Translations under genes and position numbers: made by a program
In this document: positions 56,989 through 64,000 of the stretch, one piece after another
Numbering within the stretch: the stretch's first letter is position 1
Layout of the letters: each line of letters begins with the position of its first letter
Assembly (NCBI RefSeq): GCF_900200035.1
Contig: NZ_FZTC01000020.1
Location: 124,001-188,000, forward strand
Reading direction: 5' to 3'
Source: Klebsiella grimontii
GTDB lineage: Bacteria; Pseudomonadota; Gammaproteobacteria; Enterobacterales; Enterobacteriaceae
DNA length: 64,000 nucleotides
Notes under the pieces: model-generated
Database searches by the model: none
Told to the model about the DNA's origin: nothing
The model's input: the letters and a program-made list of their open reading frames with translations, nothing else

Positions 56989-58431
56989 ATGTCCAGAAGG
57001 CTTCGCAGAACCAAAATCGTCACTACCTTAGGCCCGGCTACCGACCGCGATAACAACCTTGAGAAGGTTATTGCCGCAGGCGCTAACGTGGTGCGTATGA
57101 ACTTCTCTCATGGCACCGCGGAAGATCATCAGATTCGCGCGGATAAAGTCCGTGAGATTGCGGCAAAACTGGGCCGTCATGTCGCGATTCTCGGTGATCT
57201 ACAGGGGCCGAAAATCCGCGTCTCCACCTTCAAAGAAGGGAAAATTTTCCTCAATATCGGTGACAAATTCCTCCTCGACGCGAACCTGGGTAAAGGCGAA
57301 GGCGACAAAGAGAAAGTCGGCATCGACTATAAAGGACTCCCGGCTGACGTGGTTCCGGGCGATATCCTGCTGCTGGACGATGGCCGCGTGCAGCTGAAGG
57401 TCCTCGAAGTTCAGGGCATGAAGGTGTTCACCGAAGTCACCGTCGGCGGACCGTTGTCCAACAATAAGGGTATCAACAAACTCGGCGGCGGCCTCTCTGC
57501 AGAAGCGCTGACGGAAAAAGACAAAGCGGACATCGTCACCGCCGCCAAAATTGGCGTCGACTATCTGGCCGTCTCCTTCCCGCGCTGCGGCGAAGATCTG
57601 AACTACGCCCGTCGCCTGGCGCGCGATGCCGGCTGCGATGCCAAAATCGTCGCCAAGGTCGAGCGTGCCGAGGCGGTATGCGATCAGGACGCGATGGATG
57701 ATGTGATCCTCGCCTCCGACGTTGTTATGGTGGCCCGCGGCGACCTCGGCGTAGAAATCGGCGATCCGGAGCTGGTCGGCATCCAGAAGGCGCTGATCCG
57801 CCGCGCCCGTCAGCTGAACCGCTCGGTCATCACCGCGACGCAGATGATGGAGTCGATGATCACCAACCCGATGCCAACCCGCGCTGAAGTCATGGACGTG
57901 GCGAACGCCGTGCTGGATGGAACCGACGCCGTGATGCTGTCGGCCGAAACCGCCGCTGGTCAGTATCCGTCTGAAACCGTTGCCGCGATGGCGCGCGTCT
58001 GCCTCGGTGCGGAAAAAATCCCTAGCCTCAACGTCTCCAAGCACCGTCTGGACATTCAGTTCGATAACGTGGAAGAAGCCATTGCTATGTCGGCCATGTA
58101 CGCGGCGAACCACCTCAAGGGCGTCACCGCGATCATTACCATGACCGAATCCGGCCGCACCGCGCTGATGACTTCGCGCATCAGCTCCGGCCTGCCGATT
58201 TTCGCCTTGTCTCGCCACGAGCGCACGCTGAACCTGACTGCGCTGTATCGCGGCGTGACGCCGGTTCATTTCGATAGCGTCAATGATGGCGTAGCCGCTG
58301 CGCACGACGCGGTAACGCTGCTGCGTGACAAAGGCTATCTGGTGACCGGCGACCTGGTTATCGTCACTCAGGGCGATGTCATGAGCACCATCGGTAGCAC
58401 CAACACCACCCGTATTCTGACCGTCGAGTAA
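56989..58431 (+). CDS. pykA: Pyruvate kinase II
   Basis: AMP-activated pyruvate kinase making pyruvate and ATP from phosphoenolpyruvate, 480 residues as in E. coli PykA. ATG 56989 follows GGAG. Landmarks are VRMNFSHGT, the active-site loop around [11 protein letters not shown], the metal site [11 protein letters not shown], and [10 protein letters not shown]. An in-frame ATG at 56965 is unlikely. A strong terminator shared with lpxM follows. Confidence 0.98.
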   Translation: MSRRLRRTKIVTTLGPATDRDNNLEKVIAAGANVVRMNFSHGTAEDHQIRADKVREIAAKLGRHVAILGDLQGPKIRVSTFKEGKIFLNIGDKFLLDANLGKGEGDKEKVGIDYKGLPADVVPGDILLLDDGRVQLKVLEVQGMKVFTEVTVGGPLSNNKGINKLGGGLSAEALTEKDKADIVTAAKIGVDYLAVSFPRCGEDLNYARRLARDAGCDAKIVAKVERAEAVCDQDAMDDVILASDVVMVARGDLGVEIGDPELVGIQKALIRRARQLNRSVITATQMMESMITNPMPTRAEVMDVANAVLDGTDAVMLSAETAAGQYPSETVAAMARVCLGAEKIPSLNVSKHRLDIQFDNVEEAIAMSAMYAANHLKGVTAIITMTESGRTALMTSRISSGLPIFALSRHERTLNLTALYRGVTPVHFDSVNDGVAAAHDAVTLLRDKGYLVTGDLVIVTQGDVMSTIGSTNTTRILTVE

Positions 58432-58444
58432 TTTTCTCCGCCAT

Positions 58445-58481
58445 AAAAAAACCTGCCGGCAAATGCTGGCAGGTTTTTTTT
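58445..58481. terminator. Bidirectional terminator between pykA and lpxM
   Basis: ACCTGCCGGC / GCTGGCAGGT arms (one wobble pair) around AAAT are flanked by an A run and a long T run, so both convergent genes can use it. Confidence 0.92.
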
Positions 58482-58496
58482 CGCCGCTGACACCGA

Positions 58497-59471
58497 TTAT
58501 TTCTTTCGCGGGTACAGCTCTTTACGCTTATACGGCTCGATTTCACCCGGCTTGCGCGTTTTCAGCAATTTGAGGATCCAGGTGTACTGCTCGGTATGCG
58601 GCTTCACGAACACTTCCACTTCTTCGTTCATCCGCCGGGCGATAGTGGTATCGTCCGCCTCCAGCAGATCGTCCATCGGCGGGCGCACCAGCACCGTCAG
58701 ACGATGCGTTTCGCCATCATAGACCGGGAATAGCGGTACGACGCGGGCACGGCACACTTTCATTAAACGGCCGATCGCCGGCAGCGTCGCTTTATAGGTG
58801 GCGAAGAAATCAACGAATTCGCTGTGCTCGGCGCCGTGATCCTGATCCGGCAGATAGTAGCCCCAGTAGCCCTGACGCACCGACTGAATAAACGGTTTGA
58901 TCCCGTCGTTGCGCGCGTGCATACGTCCGCCGAAACGTCGGCGGACGGTATTCCAGACGTAATCAAAGACCGGGTTGCCCTGATTATGGAACATCGCCGC
59001 CATTTTTTGCCCGCCGGACGCCATCAGCATCGCCGGAATGTCCACTCCCCAGGCATGAGGAACCAGAAAGATCACTTTCTCGTTGTTCCTCTGCATCTCA
59101 TCGATGATCTCTTTGCCCTGCCAGTCGACGCGGGAAAGAATGCGCTGCGGGTCGCGCAGGCCTAGTTCCGCCATCATGACCATCGCCTGCGGCGCGGAAG
59201 CGTACATGGCATCAATAATGTCTTCTCGTTCCTGCTCACTCTTTTCCGGGAAACAGTACAGCAGGTTAATCTGCGCGCGACGGCGCGAACTCTTTGCCAG
59301 GCGGCCCACAAAACGCCCCAGTTTGCCGAGAATAGGATCGCGGAAAGACGCTGGCGTCAGAGCGATACCGGCGAAGGCAAAAACCCCTAACCACGCGCCC
59401 CAGTAGCGCGGCAATAAAAAGGATTTTTCAAATTTTGGAATAAATTCAATATTATTTTTTTTCGTTTCCAT
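58497..59471 (-). CDS. lpxM: Lipid A myristoyltransferase LpxM (MsbB)
   Basis: Adds the last secondary acyl chain to lipid A at the inner membrane, completing hexa-acylation, 324 residues from ATG 59471. A TTG two codons earlier is less likely. An N-terminal membrane anchor (about 22-43) precedes the acyltransferase core with the catalytic HX4D motif (HAWGVD) and the region HARNDGIKPFIQSVRQG. Monocistronic, and the upstream neighbour mepM has its own terminator. Confidence 0.96.
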   Translation of the reverse strand: METKKNNIEFIPKFEKSFLLPRYWGAWLGVFAFAGIALTPASFRDPILGKLGRFVGRLAKSSRRRAQINLLYCFPEKSEQEREDIIDAMYASAPQAMVMMAELGLRDPQRILSRVDWQGKEIIDEMQRNNEKVIFLVPHAWGVDIPAMLMASGGQKMAAMFHNQGNPVFDYVWNTVRRRFGGRMHARNDGIKPFIQSVRQGYWGYYLPDQDHGAEHSEFVDFFATYKATLPAIGRLMKVCRARVVPLFPVYDGETHRLTVLVRPPMDDLLEADDTTIARRMNEEVEVFVKPHTEQYTWILKLLKTRKPGEIEPYKRKELYPRKK

Positions 59472-59544
59472 GCCCAATCCGCAGACGTTCCGCTCAATAA
59501 AGATAATGAGTTAGTTTAGCGATACGTTGAGTAACGTACAAAAG

Positions 59545-59575
59545 AAAAAGCCGGCGCACAGCTGGCGCCGGCTTT
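59545..59575 (-). terminator. mepM terminator
   Basis: An 11-base perfect stem, AAAGCCGGCGC / GCGCCGGCTTT with a seven-base loop, runs into TTTTTC on the minus strand. Confidence 0.88.
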
Positions 59576-59588
59576 AACTGATGGAAGG

Positions 59589-60911
59589 TTAGTCAAACCG
59601 CAGCTGCGGAATAACCTGTTTTGCCTGCGCCAGATAATCGGTACGGTCGGAACCGCTGAGCCCTTCCGTACGCGGCAGTTTCGCCGTCAGCGGGTTGACC
59701 GCCTGCTGGTTAATCCACACTTCATAATGCAGATGCGGGCCGGTAGAGCGGCCGGTGTTGCCCGACAGCGCAATGCGATCGCCGCGTTTGACCTTCTGCC
59801 CGGGTTTGACCAGCAGCTTACGCAGGTGCATATAGCGGGTGGTATAGGTGCGGCCATGGCGGACGGCGACGTAATAACCGGCCGCACCGCTACGTTTAGC
59901 CACCACCACTTCGCCATCCCCTACCGACAGCACCGGCGTGCCCTGCGGCATCGCAAAATCGACGCCGCGATGCGGGGCGACGCGGCCGGTCACCGGGTTC
60001 AGACGACGCGGGTTAAAGTTCGAAGAGACGCGGAACTGACGTGCGGTCGGGAAGCGCAGGAAACCCTTCGCCAGGCCGGTACCGTTGCGATCGTAGAATT
60101 TGCCATCCTCGGCGCGGATCGCGTAGTAGTCTTTGCCATCCGAGCGCAGGCGAACGCCAAGCAGCTGGCTTTGCTCGCGCTTACCGTCGAGCATTTCACG
60201 CGACATCAGTACGGAAAACTCATCGCCTTTTTTCAGCTTACGGAAGTCCATCTGCCACTGCATAGCTTTGATTACCGCGCTGATTTCGGTACTGGTCAGG
60301 CCGGCGTCACGAGCGCTGGCGACGAAGCTGCCGCCCACGGTACCTTTCAGTACGCTGTTGACCCAGTCGCCTTTTTGCAGCTCGCTGCTCATTTTGAAAC
60401 CGTTAGCAACCCGGTCATAGGTACGGGTTTCGCGGCGTGACATCTCCCAGGTCAGGCTTTGCAAATCGCCATCCGCCGTCAGCGTCCAGGAGAGCTGTTG
60501 GCCTATTTTCAGATTACGCAGCTCTTTATCTACCGAAGAGAGCCGGGCGATATCGCCCATATCAATACCGTACTGATTAAGAATGCTGCTAAGCGTATCG
60601 CCGGTCGAGACCACATATTCATGGCCGCCGGAATCGCTGTCCGCTTTATCATCCAGCTCATCCTGAGGGATGGCCTCCTCTTCCTGAGGCGCCTGATCGA
60701 TAGGTTCCGAGGCTTCTGGCAGCAGAGAACGAATTTCGCTTTGTTCCAGCTCGATGGTTCTGGAGATGGGGGCCGTTTCGGGATGGTGGTAGATGTAGGG
60801 TCGCCAGACGGCGACCGCTAAGGTAAGAACGCTAAGCGACCCCAGCATAACGCGGTGAGGTCGTGGCAGATTGTTAAATGCCTGAGTGACAGCGCGGGCT
60901 ATCTGTTGCAC
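59589..60911 (-). CDS. mepM: Murein DD-endopeptidase MepM
   Basis: Periplasmic M23 endopeptidase that opens peptide crosslinks for cell-wall growth, 440 residues as in E. coli. An N-terminal membrane anchor lies at about 20-38, then an acidic linker. A LysM domain (EYVVSTGDTLSSILNQYG, about 96-143) and a helical regulatory domain follow. The LytM domain has zinc ligands in HRGVDFAMP and GPHLHYEVW. Prc and NlpI control MepS in parallel; prc is also in this window. Confidence 0.97.
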   Translation of the reverse strand: MQQIARAVTQAFNNLPRPHRVMLGSLSVLTLAVAVWRPYIYHHPETAPISRTIELEQSEIRSLLPEASEPIDQAPQEEEAIPQDELDDKADSDSGGHEYVVSTGDTLSSILNQYGIDMGDIARLSSVDKELRNLKIGQQLSWTLTADGDLQSLTWEMSRRETRTYDRVANGFKMSSELQKGDWVNSVLKGTVGGSFVASARDAGLTSTEISAVIKAMQWQMDFRKLKKGDEFSVLMSREMLDGKREQSQLLGVRLRSDGKDYYAIRAEDGKFYDRNGTGLAKGFLRFPTARQFRVSSNFNPRRLNPVTGRVAPHRGVDFAMPQGTPVLSVGDGEVVVAKRSGAAGYYVAVRHGRTYTTRYMHLRKLLVKPGQKVKRGDRIALSGNTGRSTGPHLHYEVWINQQAVNPLTAKLPRTEGLSGSDRTDYLAQAKQVIPQLRFD

Positions 60912-60926
60912 GTATTCACTTCCTCG

Positions 60927-61871
60927 TTATTCTCCTTTCAGGCAGCTTGAATACTGATTCGCCATCTGGCTCAGGAATTGCGGATAACTCTCTTTACCCA
61001 GCTTAATTCCGATTCCAAGTGGATCCAGGGTTCCCATGCGCACGGACGTTCCCCTGGCAACAGCTTCTATAACCGCTGGCCTGAACTGTGGCTCAGCAAA
61101 AACGCAAGTTGCTTTTTGCTCAACCAGCTGTGTTCTGATTTCGTGTAAACGCTGCGCACCAGGCTGGATTTCAGGGTTGACAGTAAAATGACCTAAAGAG
61201 GTCAAACCGTAGTGTTTTTCAAAGTAGCCGTAGGCGTCATGAAAAACGAAATATCCCTTCCCTTTCAGCGGTGCCAGCTCGGTCCCAACCTGCTTGTCGG
61301 TTGCGGCTAATTTTGCCTCAAAATCCTTCAGGTTGGCGTCAAGTTTGGCTCGACTCTGCGGCATAAGTTCCAATAATTTATCGTGGATTGCAACCGCCGA
61401 AAGGCGCGCTATCTCTGGGGAAAGCCATAGATGCATGTTATAGATGCCGTGATGGTGATCGTCGTCACTATTTTCCCCGGCGCCATGATCGTGACCGTGG
61501 TGGTCATCGTCGTCGTCGGTGCCTTTCATGAGTAACGGTTTCACGCCGTCAAGCTCGGCAATCGTCACCTTTTTGTTCGGCGCAATGCTTTGCGTTGACT
61601 TATCCATAAACGCCTCCATCTCCGGACCAATCCAGACGACTAAGTCTGCGTTCTGTAAGCGTTTTGCATCCGACGGGCGCAGTGAATAATCGTGCTCCGA
61701 CGCCCCGTCTGGCAGCAGTACCTGGGTCTCCGTTACCCCATCAGCAATAGCTGATGCGATAAAGCCAAGCGGTTTAAGGGAGGTGACAACCGCGGCGCTT
61801 GCCAGCGGTGCATGTGCGAACAAAAAAGCGGCGCTAAGTCCAGCGCAAAGAAGCGTATTTTTATGTAACAT
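60927..61871 (-). CDS. znuA: Zinc ABC transporter binding protein ZnuA
   Basis: High-affinity periplasmic zinc receptor, 314 residues from ATG 61871; an in-frame extension to 61997 would cross the Zur box. The signal peptide is [20 protein letters not shown], cut near ASA-AV. Zinc ligands appear in [19 protein letters not shown] and LGHFTVNPE, and the long His/Asp-rich loop ([17 protein letters not shown]) is a metal-catching feature of ZnuA. Divergent from znuCB across a shared Zur operator. Confidence 0.97.
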   Translation of the reverse strand: MLHKNTLLCAGLSAAFLFAHAPLASAAVVTSLKPLGFIASAIADGVTETQVLLPDGASEHDYSLRPSDAKRLQNADLVVWIGPEMEAFMDKSTQSIAPNKKVTIAELDGVKPLLMKGTDDDDDHHGHDHGAGENSDDDHHHGIYNMHLWLSPEIARLSAVAIHDKLLELMPQSRAKLDANLKDFEAKLAATDKQVGTELAPLKGKGYFVFHDAYGYFEKHYGLTSLGHFTVNPEIQPGAQRLHEIRTQLVEQKATCVFAEPQFRPAVIEAVARGTSVRMGTLDPLGIGIKLGKESYPQFLSQMANQYSSCLKGE

Positions 61872-61902
61872 AATGCGTCTAATCATCGTAATGAATGAGA
61901 AA

Positions 61903-61922
61903 GATGTGATATTATAACATTC
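61903..61922. promoter_or_regulatory. Zur box between znuA and znuC
   Basis: GATGTGATATTATAACATTC is a near-palindrome matching the E. coli znu Zur site, placed between the two divergent start codons. Zur with zinc would repress both sides. Confidence 0.88.
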
Positions 61923-61949
61923 ACTAGCTTGTGCAACCTCTAATTTGAT

Positions 61950-62702
61950 ATGACAAATCTTGTAACGCTGGAAAACGTCGCGGTCGTGTATGGCCAAAGG
62001 CGCGTGCTGTCTGACATTTCGCTAACGCTAAAGCCGGGCAAAATTTTAACCCTACTGGGCCCCAACGGCGCCGGTAAATCAACCCTTGTCAGAGTCGTTC
62101 TTGGGCTGGTAGCACCTACGGAAGGGGTTATCAAACGCGAGGGACATCTGCGGATCGGCTATGTCCCGCAAAAGCTGCACCTTGATGCCACGATGCCGCT
62201 GACCGTAAGCCGCTTTATGCTTTTACGTCCGGGAACCCACAAGCGCGATATTTTACCGGCGCTGAAGCGCGTACAGGCCGGACATCTGATCGACGCCCCC
62301 ATGCAGAAGCTTTCCGGCGGCGAGACCCAGCGGGTACTTCTGGCGCGGGCGCTGCTCAATCAGCCGCAGCTGCTGGTGCTCGACGAGCCAACGCAGGGCG
62401 TTGACGTCAACGGCCAGGTGGCGCTTTACGATCTGATTAACCAGCTGCGCCAGGAGCTTAATTGCGCCGTGCTGATGGTTTCTCATGACCTGCACCTTGT
62501 GATGGCCAAAACCGACGAAGTGCTGTGTCTCAATCAGCATATTTGCTGCTCTGGCGCGCCGGAAGTGGTTTCTATGCATCCGGAATTTATCTCGATGTTC
62601 GGCCAGCGCGGCGCGGAACAACTGGGTATTTATCGCCATCATCATAATCACCGCCACGACCTGCAGGGGCGGATTGTACTGCGTCGGGGAAATGACCGTT
62701 AA
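61950..62702 (+). CDS. znuC: Zinc ABC transporter ATPase ZnuC
   Basis: Cytoplasmic ATPase of the ZnuABC importer, 250 residues. Walker A is GPNGAGKST, the signature is [15 protein letters not shown], Walker B is LLVLDEP, and the switch His is in VSHDLHL. The C-terminal His-rich tail ([13 protein letters not shown]-like, near 230-240) is typical of ZnuC. Its stop overlaps the znuB start by one base. Confidence 0.98.
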   Translation: MTNLVTLENVAVVYGQRRVLSDISLTLKPGKILTLLGPNGAGKSTLVRVVLGLVAPTEGVIKREGHLRIGYVPQKLHLDATMPLTVSRFMLLRPGTHKRDILPALKRVQAGHLIDAPMQKLSGGETQRVLLARALLNQPQLLVLDEPTQGVDVNGQVALYDLINQLRQELNCAVLMVSHDLHLVMAKTDEVLCLNQHICCSGAPEVVSMHPEFISMFGQRGAEQLGIYRHHHNHRHDLQGRIVLRRGNDR

Positions 62703-63487
62703 TGATTGAATTACTGCTCCCCGGCTGGCTGGCCGGAATGATGCTCGCCTGTGCGGCGGGTCCGCTGGGATCGTTTGTCGTCTGGCGCCGGATGTCCTAC
62801 TTCGGTGATACCCTGGCCCACGCATCTCTGCTCGGCGTCGCTTTTGGTTTACTGCTCAACGTCAATCCGTTCTATGCGGTCATCGCGGTGACGCTGCTGC
62901 TGGCGGGCGGGCTGGTATGGCTGGAAAAACGCCCCCATCTGGCGGTAGATACGCTACTCGGCATCATGGCCCACAGCGCGCTGTCTCTGGGCCTGGTGGT
63001 GGTCAGCCTGATGTCAAACGTGCGCGTCGACCTGATGGCCTATCTGTTTGGCGATCTGCTGGCGGTGACGCCGGAAGATTTGATATCTATCGCTATTGGC
63101 GTGGTTATCGTGCTGGCGATCCTGCTCTGGCAGTGGCGCAACCTGCTGTCGATGACCATCAGTCCGGATCTGGCGTTTGTTGACGGCGTTAAGCTCCAGC
63201 GGGTGAAACTGCTTCTGATGCTGGTCACCGCGCTGACCATCGGCGTGGCGATGAAGTTCGTCGGAGCGCTGATTATCACATCGCTGCTGATCATTCCCGC
63301 CGCAACGGCCCGTCGCTTTGCCCGTACGCCAGAGCAAATGGCGGGAGTGGCGGTTGGCGTTGGGATGATTGCGGTGACCGGCGGTTTGACCTTCTCGGCG
63401 TTCTACGACACGCCAGCGGGGCCTTCCGTGGTGCTGTGCGCCGCGCTGCTGTTTATTATCAGCATGAGCAAGAAAGCGGCCGCCTGA
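62702..63487 (+). CDS. znuB: Zinc ABC transporter permease ZnuB
   Basis: Inner-membrane channel of the zinc importer, ABC-3 family, 261 residues, with about seven to eight hydrophobic segments. The family region [20 protein letters not shown] is near the N-terminus, and the ATPase-docking area around [16 protein letters not shown] is near residue 200. Start and stop overlap with znuC (TAATG) shows tight coupling. Confidence 0.97.
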   Translation: MIELLLPGWLAGMMLACAAGPLGSFVVWRRMSYFGDTLAHASLLGVAFGLLLNVNPFYAVIAVTLLLAGGLVWLEKRPHLAVDTLLGIMAHSALSLGLVVVSLMSNVRVDLMAYLFGDLLAVTPEDLISIAIGVVIVLAILLWQWRNLLSMTISPDLAFVDGVKLQRVKLLLMLVTALTIGVAMKFVGALIITSLLIIPAATARRFARTPEQMAGVAVGVGMIAVTGGLTFSAFYDTPAGPSVVLCAALLFIISMSKKAAA

Positions 63488-63560
63488 CGCTTATGCGCCC
63501 GCGTCAGCCGCCGTCAAAACTCGGCAGATTGCGATGGGATCACCGCCGTCTGCGGACGTT

Positions 63561-63655
63561 GTAGCCCGGCGAAGGCGTTCACGCCGCAAGCCGGGACATC
63601 AACCACTCAGCTATTTTCCCGGCTTGCGCTCCGCTTGGCCGGGGTACCGGCCCCT
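63561..63655. repeat. REP/BIME-like palindromic repeats between znuB and ruvB
   Basis: Two related units lie in opposite orientation: one at about 63564-63595 (CCCGGC ... GCAAGCCGGG) and one at 63618-63644 (CCCGGCTTGCG ... GGCCGGGG). A third small palindrome, GGCCGGGGTACCGGCC, follows. This is the form of enterobacterial extragenic palindromes between convergent genes. Confidence 0.6.
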
Positions 63656-63685
63656 GCGGTCTGCTGTTTTATCGCCGGACAACGA

Positions 63686-64000
<315 letters not shown>

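Noticed and set aside
57199-58305. 368-codon frame antisense to pykA
   Set aside because: It overlaps pykA completely on the other strand, has biased composition and no supporting signals.
61872-61997. Upstream extension of znuA by 42 residues
   Set aside because: It would cross the Zur operator and znuC start region and would bury the signal peptide.

Overview
The window reads as an enterobacterial chromosome, most likely Klebsiella or a close relative such as Raoultella. The gene order follows the Escherichia coli pabB-to-ruvB segment almost gene for gene. The 47-residue MgrB at 22195-22338 resembles my memory of the Klebsiella form, and a FtsI-like penicillin-binding protein lies beside rlmA, as in Salmonella. 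No database search was run, so the genus is an inference. There are no rRNA or tRNA genes, insertion sequences, prophage genes or CRISPR arrays.

Layout. Positions 1-6379 hold an accessory polysaccharide-degradation module: a sugar ABC importer (second permease cut by the window edge, first permease, binding protein) on the minus strand, divergent from an exported alginate-lyase-family protein and a cytoplasmic heparinase II/III-family lyase. From 6381 the backbone resumes: yoaH, pabB, nudL, sdaA, pdeD, yoaE, the mannose PTS manXYZ, yobD, the manganese exporter mntP with its riboswitch, rlmA, the FtsI paralogue, cspC-yobF, yebO, mgrB, yobH, kdgR, yebQ, htpX, prc-proQ, msrC, letA-letB, rsmF, yebV, yebW and pphA.

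Positions 36652-43612 are a second accessory block: a VirK/YbjX-type gene, a 47-residue predicted membrane peptide not called as a gene by length-based methods, and a five-gene archaic (Csu-like) chaperone-usher pilus operon. The block sits between pphA and the small RNA gene sdsR, which are neighbours in E. coli. The backbone then continues with yebY-copD-yobA (copper), holE, exoX, ptrB, yebE, yebG, purT, eda-edd, zwf, hexR, pykA, lpxM, mepM, znuA/znuCB and the 3' end of ruvB. yebF, found between yebE and yebG in E. coli, is absent.

How the genes may work together. The left module looks like an import-and-cleave route for a uronate-containing polymer: an exported lyase, an ABC importer and a cytoplasmic lyase. 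If it yields unsaturated uronates, the products would enter the 2-keto-3-deoxygluconate branch. That branch is controlled by KdgR and ends at Eda, and both are encoded in this window. Carbon control is also represented by zwf, edd, eda, hexR, pykA and manXYZ. Metal control (MntR, Fur and Zur boxes, Mn riboswitch), envelope functions (letAB, prc, htpX, mepM, lpxM) and stress RNAs (sdsR) make up most of the rest.
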